Assembly: GCA_011050175.1 (NCBI GenBank)
Contig: DRGF01000104.1
Location: forward strand, 1-11,351
Source: Thermococcus sp.
GTDB lineage: Archaea > Methanobacteriota_B > Thermococci > Thermococcales > Thermococcaceae
DNA: 11,351 bases
Direction: 5' to 3'
A program made the translations under genes and the position numbers. The notes under the pieces are model-generated. The model saw nothing but the letters and a program-made list of their open reading frames with translations. It was not told the origin of the DNA and searched no databases. Position 1 is the first letter of the stretch. The number at the start of each line of letters is the position of its first letter. Shown here one piece after another: positions 6,138 through 11,351 of the stretch.

Positions 6138-6162
6138 GGAAAGATAAGAGAAAAGGGAGAAT
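6138..6162 (-). terminator. Pyrimidine-rich terminator of dnaG
   Basis: Directly after the TGA, the minus strand reads ATTCTCCCTTTTCTCTTATC, a T-rich tract without a strong hairpin. Confidence 0.4.
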
Positions 6163-7497
6163 TCACTCCGCAAAGGTCACTATCTTGAGGTTTATCGGGC
6201 GCCTGACGACGTTGTACTTCCTCGCGCCGATGAGGTATTTGACGCCGCTCTCGCTCACCGTGTCGATGAGCCTCTGTGTGATGACACCGTTGAAGACTGC
6301 GGCATAGACATCCTTGCGCTCCTTGAGGTGGTTGGTCAGCTCCCTGACGGGTATCTCTGCCAATACCTTCTTGTCCTTATCAAGGAGCAGGGCCATCGAC
6401 TCCTTTGAGGCCTTGACCTTCTCGATGAACTCCCCGAATTCATCGAGCTCGCTCGGCTTCGGCTGCTGAATGGGTTTTATTATCTTCTCTTCCCTCTTGG
6501 GTTCGGGCTTCTCCGGCTTCTCGTGCTTCTCGGGCTTTTCTGGCTTTTTCTGTACTACCTGTGGAGCCGGGACAACGACTGGTTTCCGTTCCTCTTTGTG
6601 ATCTTCCTTGGTCTTAGTCTTCTCCTTCTCTCTGATAACGTCGTAGAAATTCCTACCCTTGTAGAATATCTCGGTTATGACCTGCTCCGCCGGAACCTTG
6701 CTTCTGAGGGATTTGACTATCTCCTTCTTGGTGAGCTCCTCGACTTCCTTGCCCTCCGGGGCCCTTGCCACGTAGTCCACATCCGCAACCTGAAGGAGCT
6801 CCTTGAGGATAAGCTCACCGCCGCGGTCGCCGTCGGTGAAGGCTGTAACTATGCGCTCCTTGCTGAGCTTTATGATGGTCTCTGGAACAGAGGTACCCTC
6901 GACGGCTATCGCGTTCTTTATGCCGTGCTTAAGCAGGTTGAGGACATCGGCCCTACCCTCGACAACGATAATCGAGTCTGAGAACGGGACGTGCGGTCCG
7001 GCCGGAAGCTTCTCAGGGCCGTACTCGATGAGCTCCTTGGCGCGGACGGCCTTCTTGACCTCCTCAGTGAGCTCCTGGGTCTCGGGGATCTCCTGCTCCA
7101 TGAGTCCCTCCAGTATCTCCTTGGCCCTCTCTATGATGTACTTCCTCTTGGTCGCGCGGACGTCCTCGATGCGGAGCACCTTTATCTTGGCCTCTGCTGG
7201 ACCGACCCTGTCTATTGTCTCGAGGGCAGCGGCAAGAATTGCCGTCTCAACCCTGTCGAGGCTCGATGGGACAGTTATTGTTCCGTAAGTCTTTCCGGCC
7301 TTTGTGTGAACCTCAACCCTTATCCTTCCAATCCTTCCGGTCTTCTGAAGTTCCCTGAGATCGAGATCGTCACCGAGAAGACCCTCAGTCTGTCCAAAAA
7401 TAGCACCAACAACGTCAGGCCTTTCAACAATTCCACTTGCTTCGAATTCCGCGTAGATTACATATTTGGTCGTTCCGAATTCGTCCTTGGCTGACAT
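6163..7497 (-). CDS. dnaG: Archaeal DnaG (primase-family TOPRIM protein, exosome-associated)
   Basis: The archaeal DnaG family has a TOPRIM domain. In several archaea it is a stable part of the RNA exosome, bound through Csl4, and primase activity has been reported in some. The 444-residue product has a conserved N-terminal region (1-165), the TOPRIM glutamate in VVEGRADV (E180), the aspartates in TDGDRGG (D222, D224), a lysine/proline/glutamate-rich linker (about 291-350, with KPEKPEKHEKPEKPEPK) and a conserved C-terminal domain (351-444). ATG 7497 is preceded by AAGGTGA with 4-nt spacing and yields the usual MSAKDEFGTTKYVIYAEF. An in-frame ATG at 7575, also with a ribosome-binding site and overlapping the upstream stop as ATGA, would add 26 basic residues. 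Which start is used is open. It is probably co-transcribed with the upstream small TOPRIM gene. Confidence 0.94.
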   Translation of the reverse strand: MSAKDEFGTTKYVIYAEFEASGIVERPDVVGAIFGQTEGLLGDDLDLRELQKTGRIGRIRVEVHTKAGKTYGTITVPSSLDRVETAILAAALETIDRVGPAEAKIKVLRIEDVRATKRKYIIERAKEILEGLMEQEIPETQELTEEVKKAVRAKELIEYGPEKLPAGPHVPFSDSIIVVEGRADVLNLLKHGIKNAIAVEGTSVPETIIKLSKERIVTAFTDGDRGGELILKELLQVADVDYVARAPEGKEVEELTKKEIVKSLRSKVPAEQVITEIFYKGRNFYDVIREKEKTKTKEDHKEERKPVVVPAPQVVQKKPEKPEKHEKPEKPEPKREEKIIKPIQQPKPSELDEFGEFIEKVKASKESMALLLDKDKKVLAEIPVRELTNHLKERKDVYAAVFNGVITQRLIDTVSESGVKYLIGARKYNVVRRPINLKIVTFAE

Positions 7498-7585
7498 ACC
7501 ATCACCTTCTTTCCGTTTTCCAAACTTCTGCTTTTCAGCCAAAATGTGGTGAAGCACTGTCTTTTTCCTCTTCATCGAATTCCCT
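7498..7585 (-). promoter_or_regulatory. Upstream in-frame start of dnaG: possible 26-residue extension
   Basis: GGAGGG with 6-nt spacing precedes ATG 7575, which opens 26 in-frame codons (MKRKKTVLHH, then ILAEKQKFGKRKEGDG) without a stop before the second start at 7497. The segment is strongly basic. It could be an N-terminal extension of DnaG or a coupling device that brings ribosomes from the TOPRIM gene to the second site. Confidence 0.5.
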
Positions 7586-7973
7586 CCAGATGGGGGTCAG
7601 AAACGGAGACGACCTTAAGGTAAAGGCCGTATAGGTCCTCAATTCCTTTGATGTCCTTCTTTGCGATTCTCCTGAGCTCCCTGCGCGTCTCTGCATCGAC
7701 CCTGCAGGGATAGCCCTCCAGGTACCGGAGGAGCTTCCGTGCGAGTTCTTCGCCCTTTCTGTCGAAGTCCGTAAGTATCATGACCTCTTTATATGATGAC
7801 GCGATGAGCGCAACTTCCGTTAAAGGCAGGCGGGAGAGCCTTATTATCTCCGTCCTGACCCCCAGATTTCTCAGAGCCACCTCGTCTCGCATGCCCTCCA
7901 CGATGAGGGCACCTTCAAACTCTCGCAGTTTGTCTATAAGCTCCAGGAATCTTTTATAGTTTTCGGCGTACAT
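7572..7973 (-). CDS. Small TOPRIM-domain protein (UPF0292-like)
   Basis: A 133-residue stand-alone TOPRIM protein. The catalytic-type glutamate is in ALIVEGMRDEVAL (E26) and the acidic pair in ILTDFDRKG (D69, D71); a short C-terminal part follows (GIEDLYGLYLKVV). TOPRIM folds bind divalent metal and act in primases, topoisomerases and nucleases; what this small form does is unknown to me. Its stop overlaps the upstream dnaG ATG as ATGA, so the two are almost certainly one transcript, which suggests a link to RNA or DNA handling. ATG 7973 lacks a clear ribosome-binding site, which fits a short or absent leader from the promoter near 8010. Confidence 0.85.
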   Translation of the reverse strand: MYAENYKRFLELIDKLREFEGALIVEGMRDEVALRNLGVRTEIIRLSRLPLTEVALIASSYKEVMILTDFDRKGEELARKLLRYLEGYPCRVDAETRRELRRIAKKDIKGIEDLYGLYLKVVSVSDPHLEGIR

Positions 7974-8004
7974 TTTGCCGTCGGTTGGATACCGAAAGAA
8001 TGGG

Positions 8005-8020
8005 GTTATAAGTTTATTGA
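8005..8020 (-). promoter_or_regulatory. TATA promoter of the TOPRIM-dnaG unit
   Basis: The minus strand reads CAATAAACTTATAACCCC. The TATA centre near 8010 predicts a start near 7984, giving a leader of about 11 nt to ATG 7973, in keeping with the missing ribosome-binding site. Confidence 0.5.
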
Positions 8021-8051
8021 TGGATTTTTGACACGTTTATGTGCATAGTAA

Positions 8052-9326
8052 TCAGCAGACGTTTCTGACAGTAACCGTGTGGCTCATCGGCTCCTCGTAG
8101 AACTCTTCAATGAGCCTCTGAAGCCTCCTCGACAGCTCAATCTGTTTGCCCCACGAGCCCTCGATTTTGCCCTTAGCAGCCATCCTGCCGAGGAACTTCT
8201 TCATCTCCTCACTCAGTGGGCTCGGCTTACATCTGGCCCAGGGTGTCCCCGGGAGCGGCATGAAGTAGTGCGCACGAACCTTTCCGCCCTTGTTCATGAT
8301 CCACTTCATCAGTTCGATGCTCTTGCGCTGGCTTTCGGGCGTCTCGTTGGGCAGGCCGACGATGAAATCAACTACCGGCTCAAAGCCGTACTCGAGCATG
8401 TACTCCACAGCCTTCATGACGTGCTCCACTTTGTGTATCCTGTGCATGGCCTTGAGCATCGCGTCGTCTCCGCTCTGGGCGCCTATTGCCAGGCGGGTGT
8501 TGTCCGCGTAGTCCACGAGCAGTTCAAGGGTTTCGGGCAGGACAAACTCCGGCCTGACCTCGCTTGGAAACGTGCCGTAGTAGAGCCTCCTGCCCTCTTT
8601 CCGCAGAGGCTGAAGGGCTTTGAGGAGGGCCTCAAGCTTGTTGAGCTTTAGAATTGCTCCTGGGCTTCCGTAGGCGAAAGCGTTCGGTGTTATGTAGCGC
8701 ATATCCTTCATTCTGCGGGAATACTTCACTATCTGGTCTATGGGCCGGTGTCTCATCCTCATTCCTTTAATGTAAGGCGTCTGGCAGTAGTAGCAGCCAA
8801 AGGGACAGCCGCGGCTTATCTCGATGGGGGAGATAAGGCGAACGCTCTCGGGATACGGCGGAAAGCGCCAGAAGTCCTCGACCTTAGCGAAGCCAGTGAA
8901 TACGAACTCACCGTTCAGGTAGAACGCCAGCCCCCTGATACCAAGGAGCTCCTTTGTAATCCAGTATCCATTTCTTTTCAGTACCGTCAACAGCTGGTAA
9001 AGAACCTCCTCTCCCTCACCTATGACGGCTATATCAAAACCGAGCTGATTTAGGGTGTGTTTTGGCATTGCTATGGCGTGATAACCTCCCGCTATGAGGA
9101 GGGCGCCCCTCTCCCTCAGGAGGCGGACTTCCTCGGGCAGTGAGCCCCATATCTCCTCAGTGAAGAATGAGTACAGGACAACCTTAGGCCGGGCCTTGAG
9201 TATCTCCTGGAAATCCTTGGTGATGAGAAGTTCACCCATGTCAAAGCCCTGACTCTCCAAGGCTCCTAGGAGATGAACGAAGGCATTGTGATTGCGCTTT
9301 GTCATTCTCACCGCTATCTCTGGCAT
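8052..9326 (-). CDS. B12-binding domain/radical SAM protein (MJ_1487-like family)
   Basis: A 424-residue radical SAM enzyme. The N-terminal 1-110 has a Rossmann-like cobalamin-binding layout (VVLYSFFTEE, LLIAGGYHAIAMP, FDIAVIGEGEE), without the His-on DxHxxG motif. The radical SAM core starts at RGCPFGCYYCQTP with cluster cysteines C174, C178 and C181, and contains further barrel motifs (RLAIGAQSGDD about 278-288, VVDFIVGLPNETPES about 318-332). It resembles the archaeal B12-binding/radical SAM families typified by MJ_1487; no substrate is known to me, and methylthiotransferase is unlikely because no TRAM domain is seen. ATG 9326 has no ribosome-binding site, but TTTTAAG at about 9355-9349 predicts transcription starting at the ATG itself, so the mRNA looks leaderless. 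The C-terminus ends in an extra cysteine. Confidence 0.88.
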   Translation of the reverse strand: MPEIAVRMTKRNHNAFVHLLGALESQGFDMGELLITKDFQEILKARPKVVLYSFFTEEIWGSLPEEVRLLRERGALLIAGGYHAIAMPKHTLNQLGFDIAVIGEGEEVLYQLLTVLKRNGYWITKELLGIRGLAFYLNGEFVFTGFAKVEDFWRFPPYPESVRLISPIEISRGCPFGCYYCQTPYIKGMRMRHRPIDQIVKYSRRMKDMRYITPNAFAYGSPGAILKLNKLEALLKALQPLRKEGRRLYYGTFPSEVRPEFVLPETLELLVDYADNTRLAIGAQSGDDAMLKAMHRIHKVEHVMKAVEYMLEYGFEPVVDFIVGLPNETPESQRKSIELMKWIMNKGGKVRAHYFMPLPGTPWARCKPSPLSEEMKKFLGRMAAKGKIEGSWGKQIELSRRLQRLIEEFYEEPMSHTVTVRNVC

Positions 9327-9344
9327 GGTTAAAGCCTTGAGAAC

Positions 9345-9360
9345 TGGCTTAAAACGCTAA
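9345..9360 (-). promoter_or_regulatory. Leaderless promoter of the radical SAM gene
   Basis: The minus strand reads GTTAGCGTTTTAAGCC. The TATA centre near 9352 lies 26 nt from 9326, exactly the ATG, and no ribosome-binding site exists between them. Confidence 0.5.
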
Positions 9361-9378
9361 CGGTTAGAAAGTAGAAGT

Positions 9379-9405
9379 AAAAAAGCCAGAAGGCCTTCAG
9401 GCCTT
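9379..9405 (-). terminator. Hairpin plus T-run terminator of the histone gene
   Basis: AAGGCC-TTCA-GGCCTT (9390-9405) forms a 6-bp hairpin spanning the histone stop codon. On the minus strand a TTTTTT run (9384-9379) follows, then more T-rich sequence. Confidence 0.6.
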
Positions 9406-9600
9406 GATGGCAAGCTTGATGTCCTCGGCCTTGACGGTCTTCCTGCCAGCGTGCCTGGCGAAGTCGGTGGCCTTCCTAGCAAGCTCGATGGCGTACTCCT
9501 CGAGGTACTCGGCGAGGACCTTGGCAGCGTCCTCGCTGACCCTCTCAGCACCAGCCTTCCTTATAAGCCTGTCAATCGGGGCAATCGGAAGCTCGGCCAT
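9397..9600 (-). CDS. Archaeal histone (HTkA-like)
   Basis: A 67-residue minimal histone fold without tails. Helix 1 is about 4-13, the central helix about 20-48 ([31 protein letters not shown]), and [15 protein letters not shown] makes the last loop and helix. Thermococcales histones form dimers that stack into extended hypernucleosome-like filaments wrapping DNA. GGAGGTG with 6-nt spacing precedes the ATG. The upstream promoter is near-ideal, fitting high expression, and a hairpin plus T-run sits at the 3' end, so it is probably monocistronic. The sequence is very close to what I remember of Thermococcus HTkA; assignment to A or B paralogue is from memory. Confidence 0.97.
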   Translation of the reverse strand: MAELPIAPIDRLIRKAGAERVSEDAAKVLAEYLEEYAIELARKATDFARHAGRKTVKAEDIKLAIKA

Positions 9601-9648
9601 TCACAACACCTCCTTAAAGGGTTTTTCAGTATTTTTTAGGGAATTGGA

Positions 9649-9666
9649 GATATATAAACCTTTCGG
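9649..9666 (-). promoter_or_regulatory. Strong BRE/TATA promoter of the histone gene
   Basis: The minus strand reads CCGAAAGG (BRE) directly followed by TTTATATATC. The predicted start near 9628 leaves a leader of about 28 nt carrying the ribosome-binding site. Confidence 0.75.
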
Positions 9667-9793
9667 TAAATGGAGGCATTTCCGCCGCTTTGACGCCGGA
9701 TGCACCATGGAATAAATTCAACTTGGCCAGCTGGGTGTTCGTGGACACTAACTCCCCTCCCCGTTTTACTGTCATGACACTATGGCCCATTGG

Positions 9794-9815
9794 GGGTCTC
9801 ACCCAGGTGAGGCCC
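9794..9815 (+). repeat. 9-bp hairpin with CCAG loop
   Basis: GGGTCTCAC (9794-9802) pairs with GTGAGGCCC (9807-9815) around CCAG. The single non-Watson-Crick pair is U-G if read as plus-strand RNA but C-A on the minus strand, so a plus-strand RNA would be the more stable. Confidence 0.5.
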
Positions 9816-9837
9816 TTTAACTGCCGTGGGCACGATT

Positions 9838-9845
9838 AAAAAAAA
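9838..9845 (-). terminator. T8 run, candidate terminator of the dUTPase transcript
   Basis: The minus strand has TTTTTTTT about 93 nt beyond the dUTPase stop, the strongest T-run in the gap. It leaves a 3' untranslated region of some 90 nt. Confidence 0.45.
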
Positions 9846-9937
9846 GTACTGGTCAATACTGCCAACAGCACGGGAAAACTGTCCGAATGTGGGTACTGAA
9901 AGAGAGAATAACAGGGAAGCCCCCATCACAGGGAGAA

Positions 9938-10405
9938 TCACTTCCGTCTCTTCGAAAGCGCTAGGTGTTGGCTTCCCTGGTAGTTGCCCCTGTACGGGTT
10001 CTTTGTGGGGCCTTCCAGCCTTATGAAGGCTATTTGCACAAAGCGTTCTCCGTAGGCCAGCTCGACCGGTTCGTCGGAGGCGTTGTAGATTCCCAGGGTG
10101 AGGTTGCCGTCCCAGCCCGGATCAACCCATGCGAACGAACCCACAAGTCCTTCCCTTGCGAGGCTGCTCCTGAGCTTCATGTCTCCCATAACGTCGTCCG
10201 GGAGTTTGACCCTCTCGAGGGTGAGGATGAGGGAGTAGGTCTTGGGAGGAATTACAACCTTTCCGACTTTTTCAACGTCGATTAGTTCTCCGTGTATATA
10301 TACCTCCTTCCCAACGCGCAGGTCGTAGCCCGCCGGCTGGAGGGACTTCTCGTTGAAGGGTTCGATTAGAATTTCCTTCCTGATTTTCCAATCCGGAAGC
10401 ATCAT
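9938..10405 (-). CDS. dcd: dUTP diphosphatase of the dCTP-deaminase fold (P45 type, usually annotated dCTP deaminase)
   Basis: A 155-residue trimeric dUTPase/DCD-fold protein. Visible motifs are SLQPAGYDLRVG (21-32), RSSLAREG (79-86), WVDPGWDG (93-100), GERFVQ (119-124) and YRGNYQGS (138-145). dCTP deaminases carry a catalytic glutamate in the LE-(F/I) strand after the DPGW motif; here that strand reads LTLGIYNAS, with Gly105 at that place. Loss of this residue argues against deamination. The Pyrococcus furiosus P45 protein of this family is a dUTPase, so hydrolysis of dUTP to dUMP and pyrophosphate is the better call, keeping uracil out of DNA and feeding thymidylate synthesis. ATG 10405 or the adjacent ATG 10402 is the start; GGTGG (10416-10412) precedes it. 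Its promoter interlocks with that of the divergent tRNA. Confidence 0.9.
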   Translation of the reverse strand: MMLPDWKIRKEILIEPFNEKSLQPAGYDLRVGKEVYIHGELIDVEKVGKVVIPPKTYSLILTLERVKLPDDVMGDMKLRSSLAREGLVGSFAWVDPGWDGNLTLGIYNASDEPVELAYGERFVQIAFIRLEGPTKNPYRGNYQGSQHLALSKRRK

Positions 10406-10414
10406 TGATAACCA

Positions 10415-10446
10415 CCGCAAGCTTTATTTTTGGGCAACTTAAAACA
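10415..10446. promoter_or_regulatory. Interlocked divergent promoters of dcd and tRNA-Arg
   Basis: On the plus strand TTTATTTT (10423-10430) predicts a start near 10453, one base before the tRNA. On the minus strand GTTTTAAG (10445-10438) predicts a start near 10415, just before the dcd ribosome-binding site. Each TATA lies inside the other promoter's core region, so polymerases could not occupy both at once. Confidence 0.45.
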
Positions 10447-10453
10447 CTTGCGA

Positions 10454-10530
<77 letters not shown>

Positions 10531-10569
10531 AAATCTTTCTACGCTCTCGAAAATTATGCTGAGAAGGTG

Positions 10570-11351
10570 TCACCCGAGGACACGCCTTAATATTGCAAGC
10601 TGACGTTCATTCCAGGCTTCTTCATCGAGGACTACAAGAAGCACGCCGTTGTTTGTCACAGCGAAATCCACTAATGTTGCTAAAAATTTCACAACAGACT
10701 CAAAGCCGTTGTACGTTGACAGGTACTCCAGACAGTCTATTACCACGACACCACTGGCCCCTTTTTCTTTTGCTTCTCTGAAGTATTCTCTCGTCATCTG
10801 GGCCAGGTATGCAAGATTTGTTGGGGAGATATGGCCTTCTAGCTCGTCAGCGCCTAAATAGTAGACATTCCATCTTTCCGGGACGTCTAAGCTCCTAACA
10901 AACGCCAGCACTGGGTACTCTTTGAGTTCTTTCTTTACCCTTTCATACTCTTGGGAGGTTATAAGCCGAGCACCGGGCTTTAATGGGGCCTTTATCTCCA
11001 CTGGCCCTTCAAAGAACAGGAACTCCCTGGAAGTTACAAGCCTTATTATGAAAAAGGCTGCAAATAAGGACACAATAGTGGCGATGAATTTCCATATACA
11101 ATGAAATCTGGCAAAACTCATTCTCACTGGGTATAAAAGAGTGAATATGCCAAATGCAATTGTCAAGGTGCCGAGATAAAGGCTGTCTCTGTGCCTTCTA
11201 CTCATTATCATGAAAATATGACCAGCCAATGTTATGACTACCCCTGAAAGGACGACAAAGGGGACTTCAACAGAAGATAAAAAGCCATAGGGAAGCCTTA
11301 AATGAGTTAAGAGTAAACCATAGAGGGCAAAGAGGAAGGGGACAATCCCTA
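10570..11351 (-). CDS. Membrane protein with C-terminal DUF835 domain (partial, runs off the window)
   Basis: The frame stays open from the TGA at 10570 to the right edge, so the true start lies beyond the window; 259 residues are visible. An in-frame TTG at 11229 is not a convincing start, because the 40 residues before it (beginning GIVPFLFALYGLLLTH) continue the hydrophobic pattern. Four membrane segments are visible: GIVPFLFALYGLLL, VPFVVLSGVVITLAGHIFMI, YLGTLTIAFGIFTLLYP and IATIVSLFAAFFIIRLV. The cytosolic-type C-terminal half is a DUF835 domain (ARLITSQEYERVKKEL, ISPTNLAYLAQMTREYF, VVVIDCLEYLSTYNGFESVVKFL, GVLLVVLDEEAWNERQ). This domain is frequent in Thermococcales and resembles a RecA-like fold without a P-loop; its role is not established. 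The gene is visibly more AT-rich than its neighbours. Confidence 0.85.
   Translation of the reverse strand, partial: GIVPFLFALYGLLLTHLRLPYGFLSSVEVPFVVLSGVVITLAGHIFMIMSRRHRDSLYLGTLTIAFGIFTLLYPVRMSFARFHCIWKFIATIVSLFAAFFIIRLVTSREFLFFEGPVEIKAPLKPGARLITSQEYERVKKELKEYPVLAFVRSLDVPERWNVYYLGADELEGHISPTNLAYLAQMTREYFREAKEKGASGVVVIDCLEYLSTYNGFESVVKFLATLVDFAVTNNGVLLVVLDEEAWNERQLAILRRVLG

Larger units (their letters stand above)
9667..9937. other. Non-coding stretch between histone promoter and dUTPase gene
   Basis: No convincing reading frame and no complete C/D box pattern was found on either strand. It holds a 10-bp palindrome TGTCATGACA (9770-9779), a hairpin at 9794-9815, a smaller hairpin around CGTGGGCACG (9824-9833), the A8/T8 run at 9838-9845 and several ACTG repeats between 9846 and 9898. 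It is rich in C on the plus strand around 9750-9820. An unrecognised small RNA is possible. Confidence 0.5.

Noticed and set aside
5816..6166. A 116-codon minus-strand frame spanning the start of gltX and the gap before it
   Set aside because: It overlaps gltX in a different frame and crosses the gltX TATA box and ribosome-binding site; it is not a credible gene.
6460..6560. Possible short tandem repeat in dnaG (CTTCTC/GGGCTTCTC units)
   Set aside because: It encodes the Lys/Pro/Glu-rich linker of DnaG; the repeats are irregular and expected from that low-complexity protein segment.
9826..10026. A 66-codon plus-strand frame between the histone and dUTPase genes
   Set aside because: Its second half is antisense to dcd, there is no ribosome-binding site, and the composition is not coding-like.

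Overview
The window looks like chromosomal DNA of a hyperthermophilic euryarchaeon of the Thermococcales, most likely Thermococcus. The reasons are a HTkA-like archaeal histone, archaeal DnaG with a lysine/proline-rich linker, GTP-dependent PEP carboxykinase, archaeal-type GluRS with an N-terminal extension, a P45-type dUTPase, TATA/BRE promoters, GGAGGTGA ribosome-binding sites and C/D box guide RNAs.

Layout. Positions 1-244 hold no protein gene that can be closed inside the window. They hold two divergent C/D box sRNA candidates, one on each strand, whose predicted 5' ends lie almost equally far from a single symmetric TTTTAAAA element. Then on the minus strand come tmk (245-868), a degenerate phosphohexomutase-like protein (969-1676) and an internally deleted sugar-nucleotidyltransferase relative (1687-2043); the last two are translationally coupled. 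Divergent from them, on the plus strand, is pckG (2272-4149), followed by a convergent terminator region. The rest is mostly minus strand: gltX (4276-6000), dnaG (6163-7497, with a possible longer form from 7575), a small TOPRIM protein overlapping it by ATGA (7572-7973), a B12-binding/radical SAM protein with a leaderless promoter (8052-9326), an archaeal histone (9397-9600) and a dUTPase of the dCTP-deaminase fold (9938-10405). A plus-strand tRNA-Arg(TCG) follows (10454-10529). Last is a minus-strand membrane protein with a C-terminal DUF835 domain, which runs off the right edge.

How the genes fit together. Most are informational or nucleotide-pool housekeeping genes: dUTPase makes dUMP and removes dUTP, Tmk makes dTDP, DnaG is an RNA-exosome/primase-type protein, the histone packs DNA, GluRS and tRNA-Arg serve translation, and the sRNAs would guide rRNA 2'-O-methylation. 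PckG links the C4 acids to PEP for gluconeogenesis. The least ordinary parts are the twin sRNA locus, the pair of catalytically stripped sugar-phosphate proteins beside pckG, the two tandem in-frame start signals of dnaG, and the interlocked promoters of the dUTPase gene and the tRNA. No mobile element, CRISPR array or defence island was seen.
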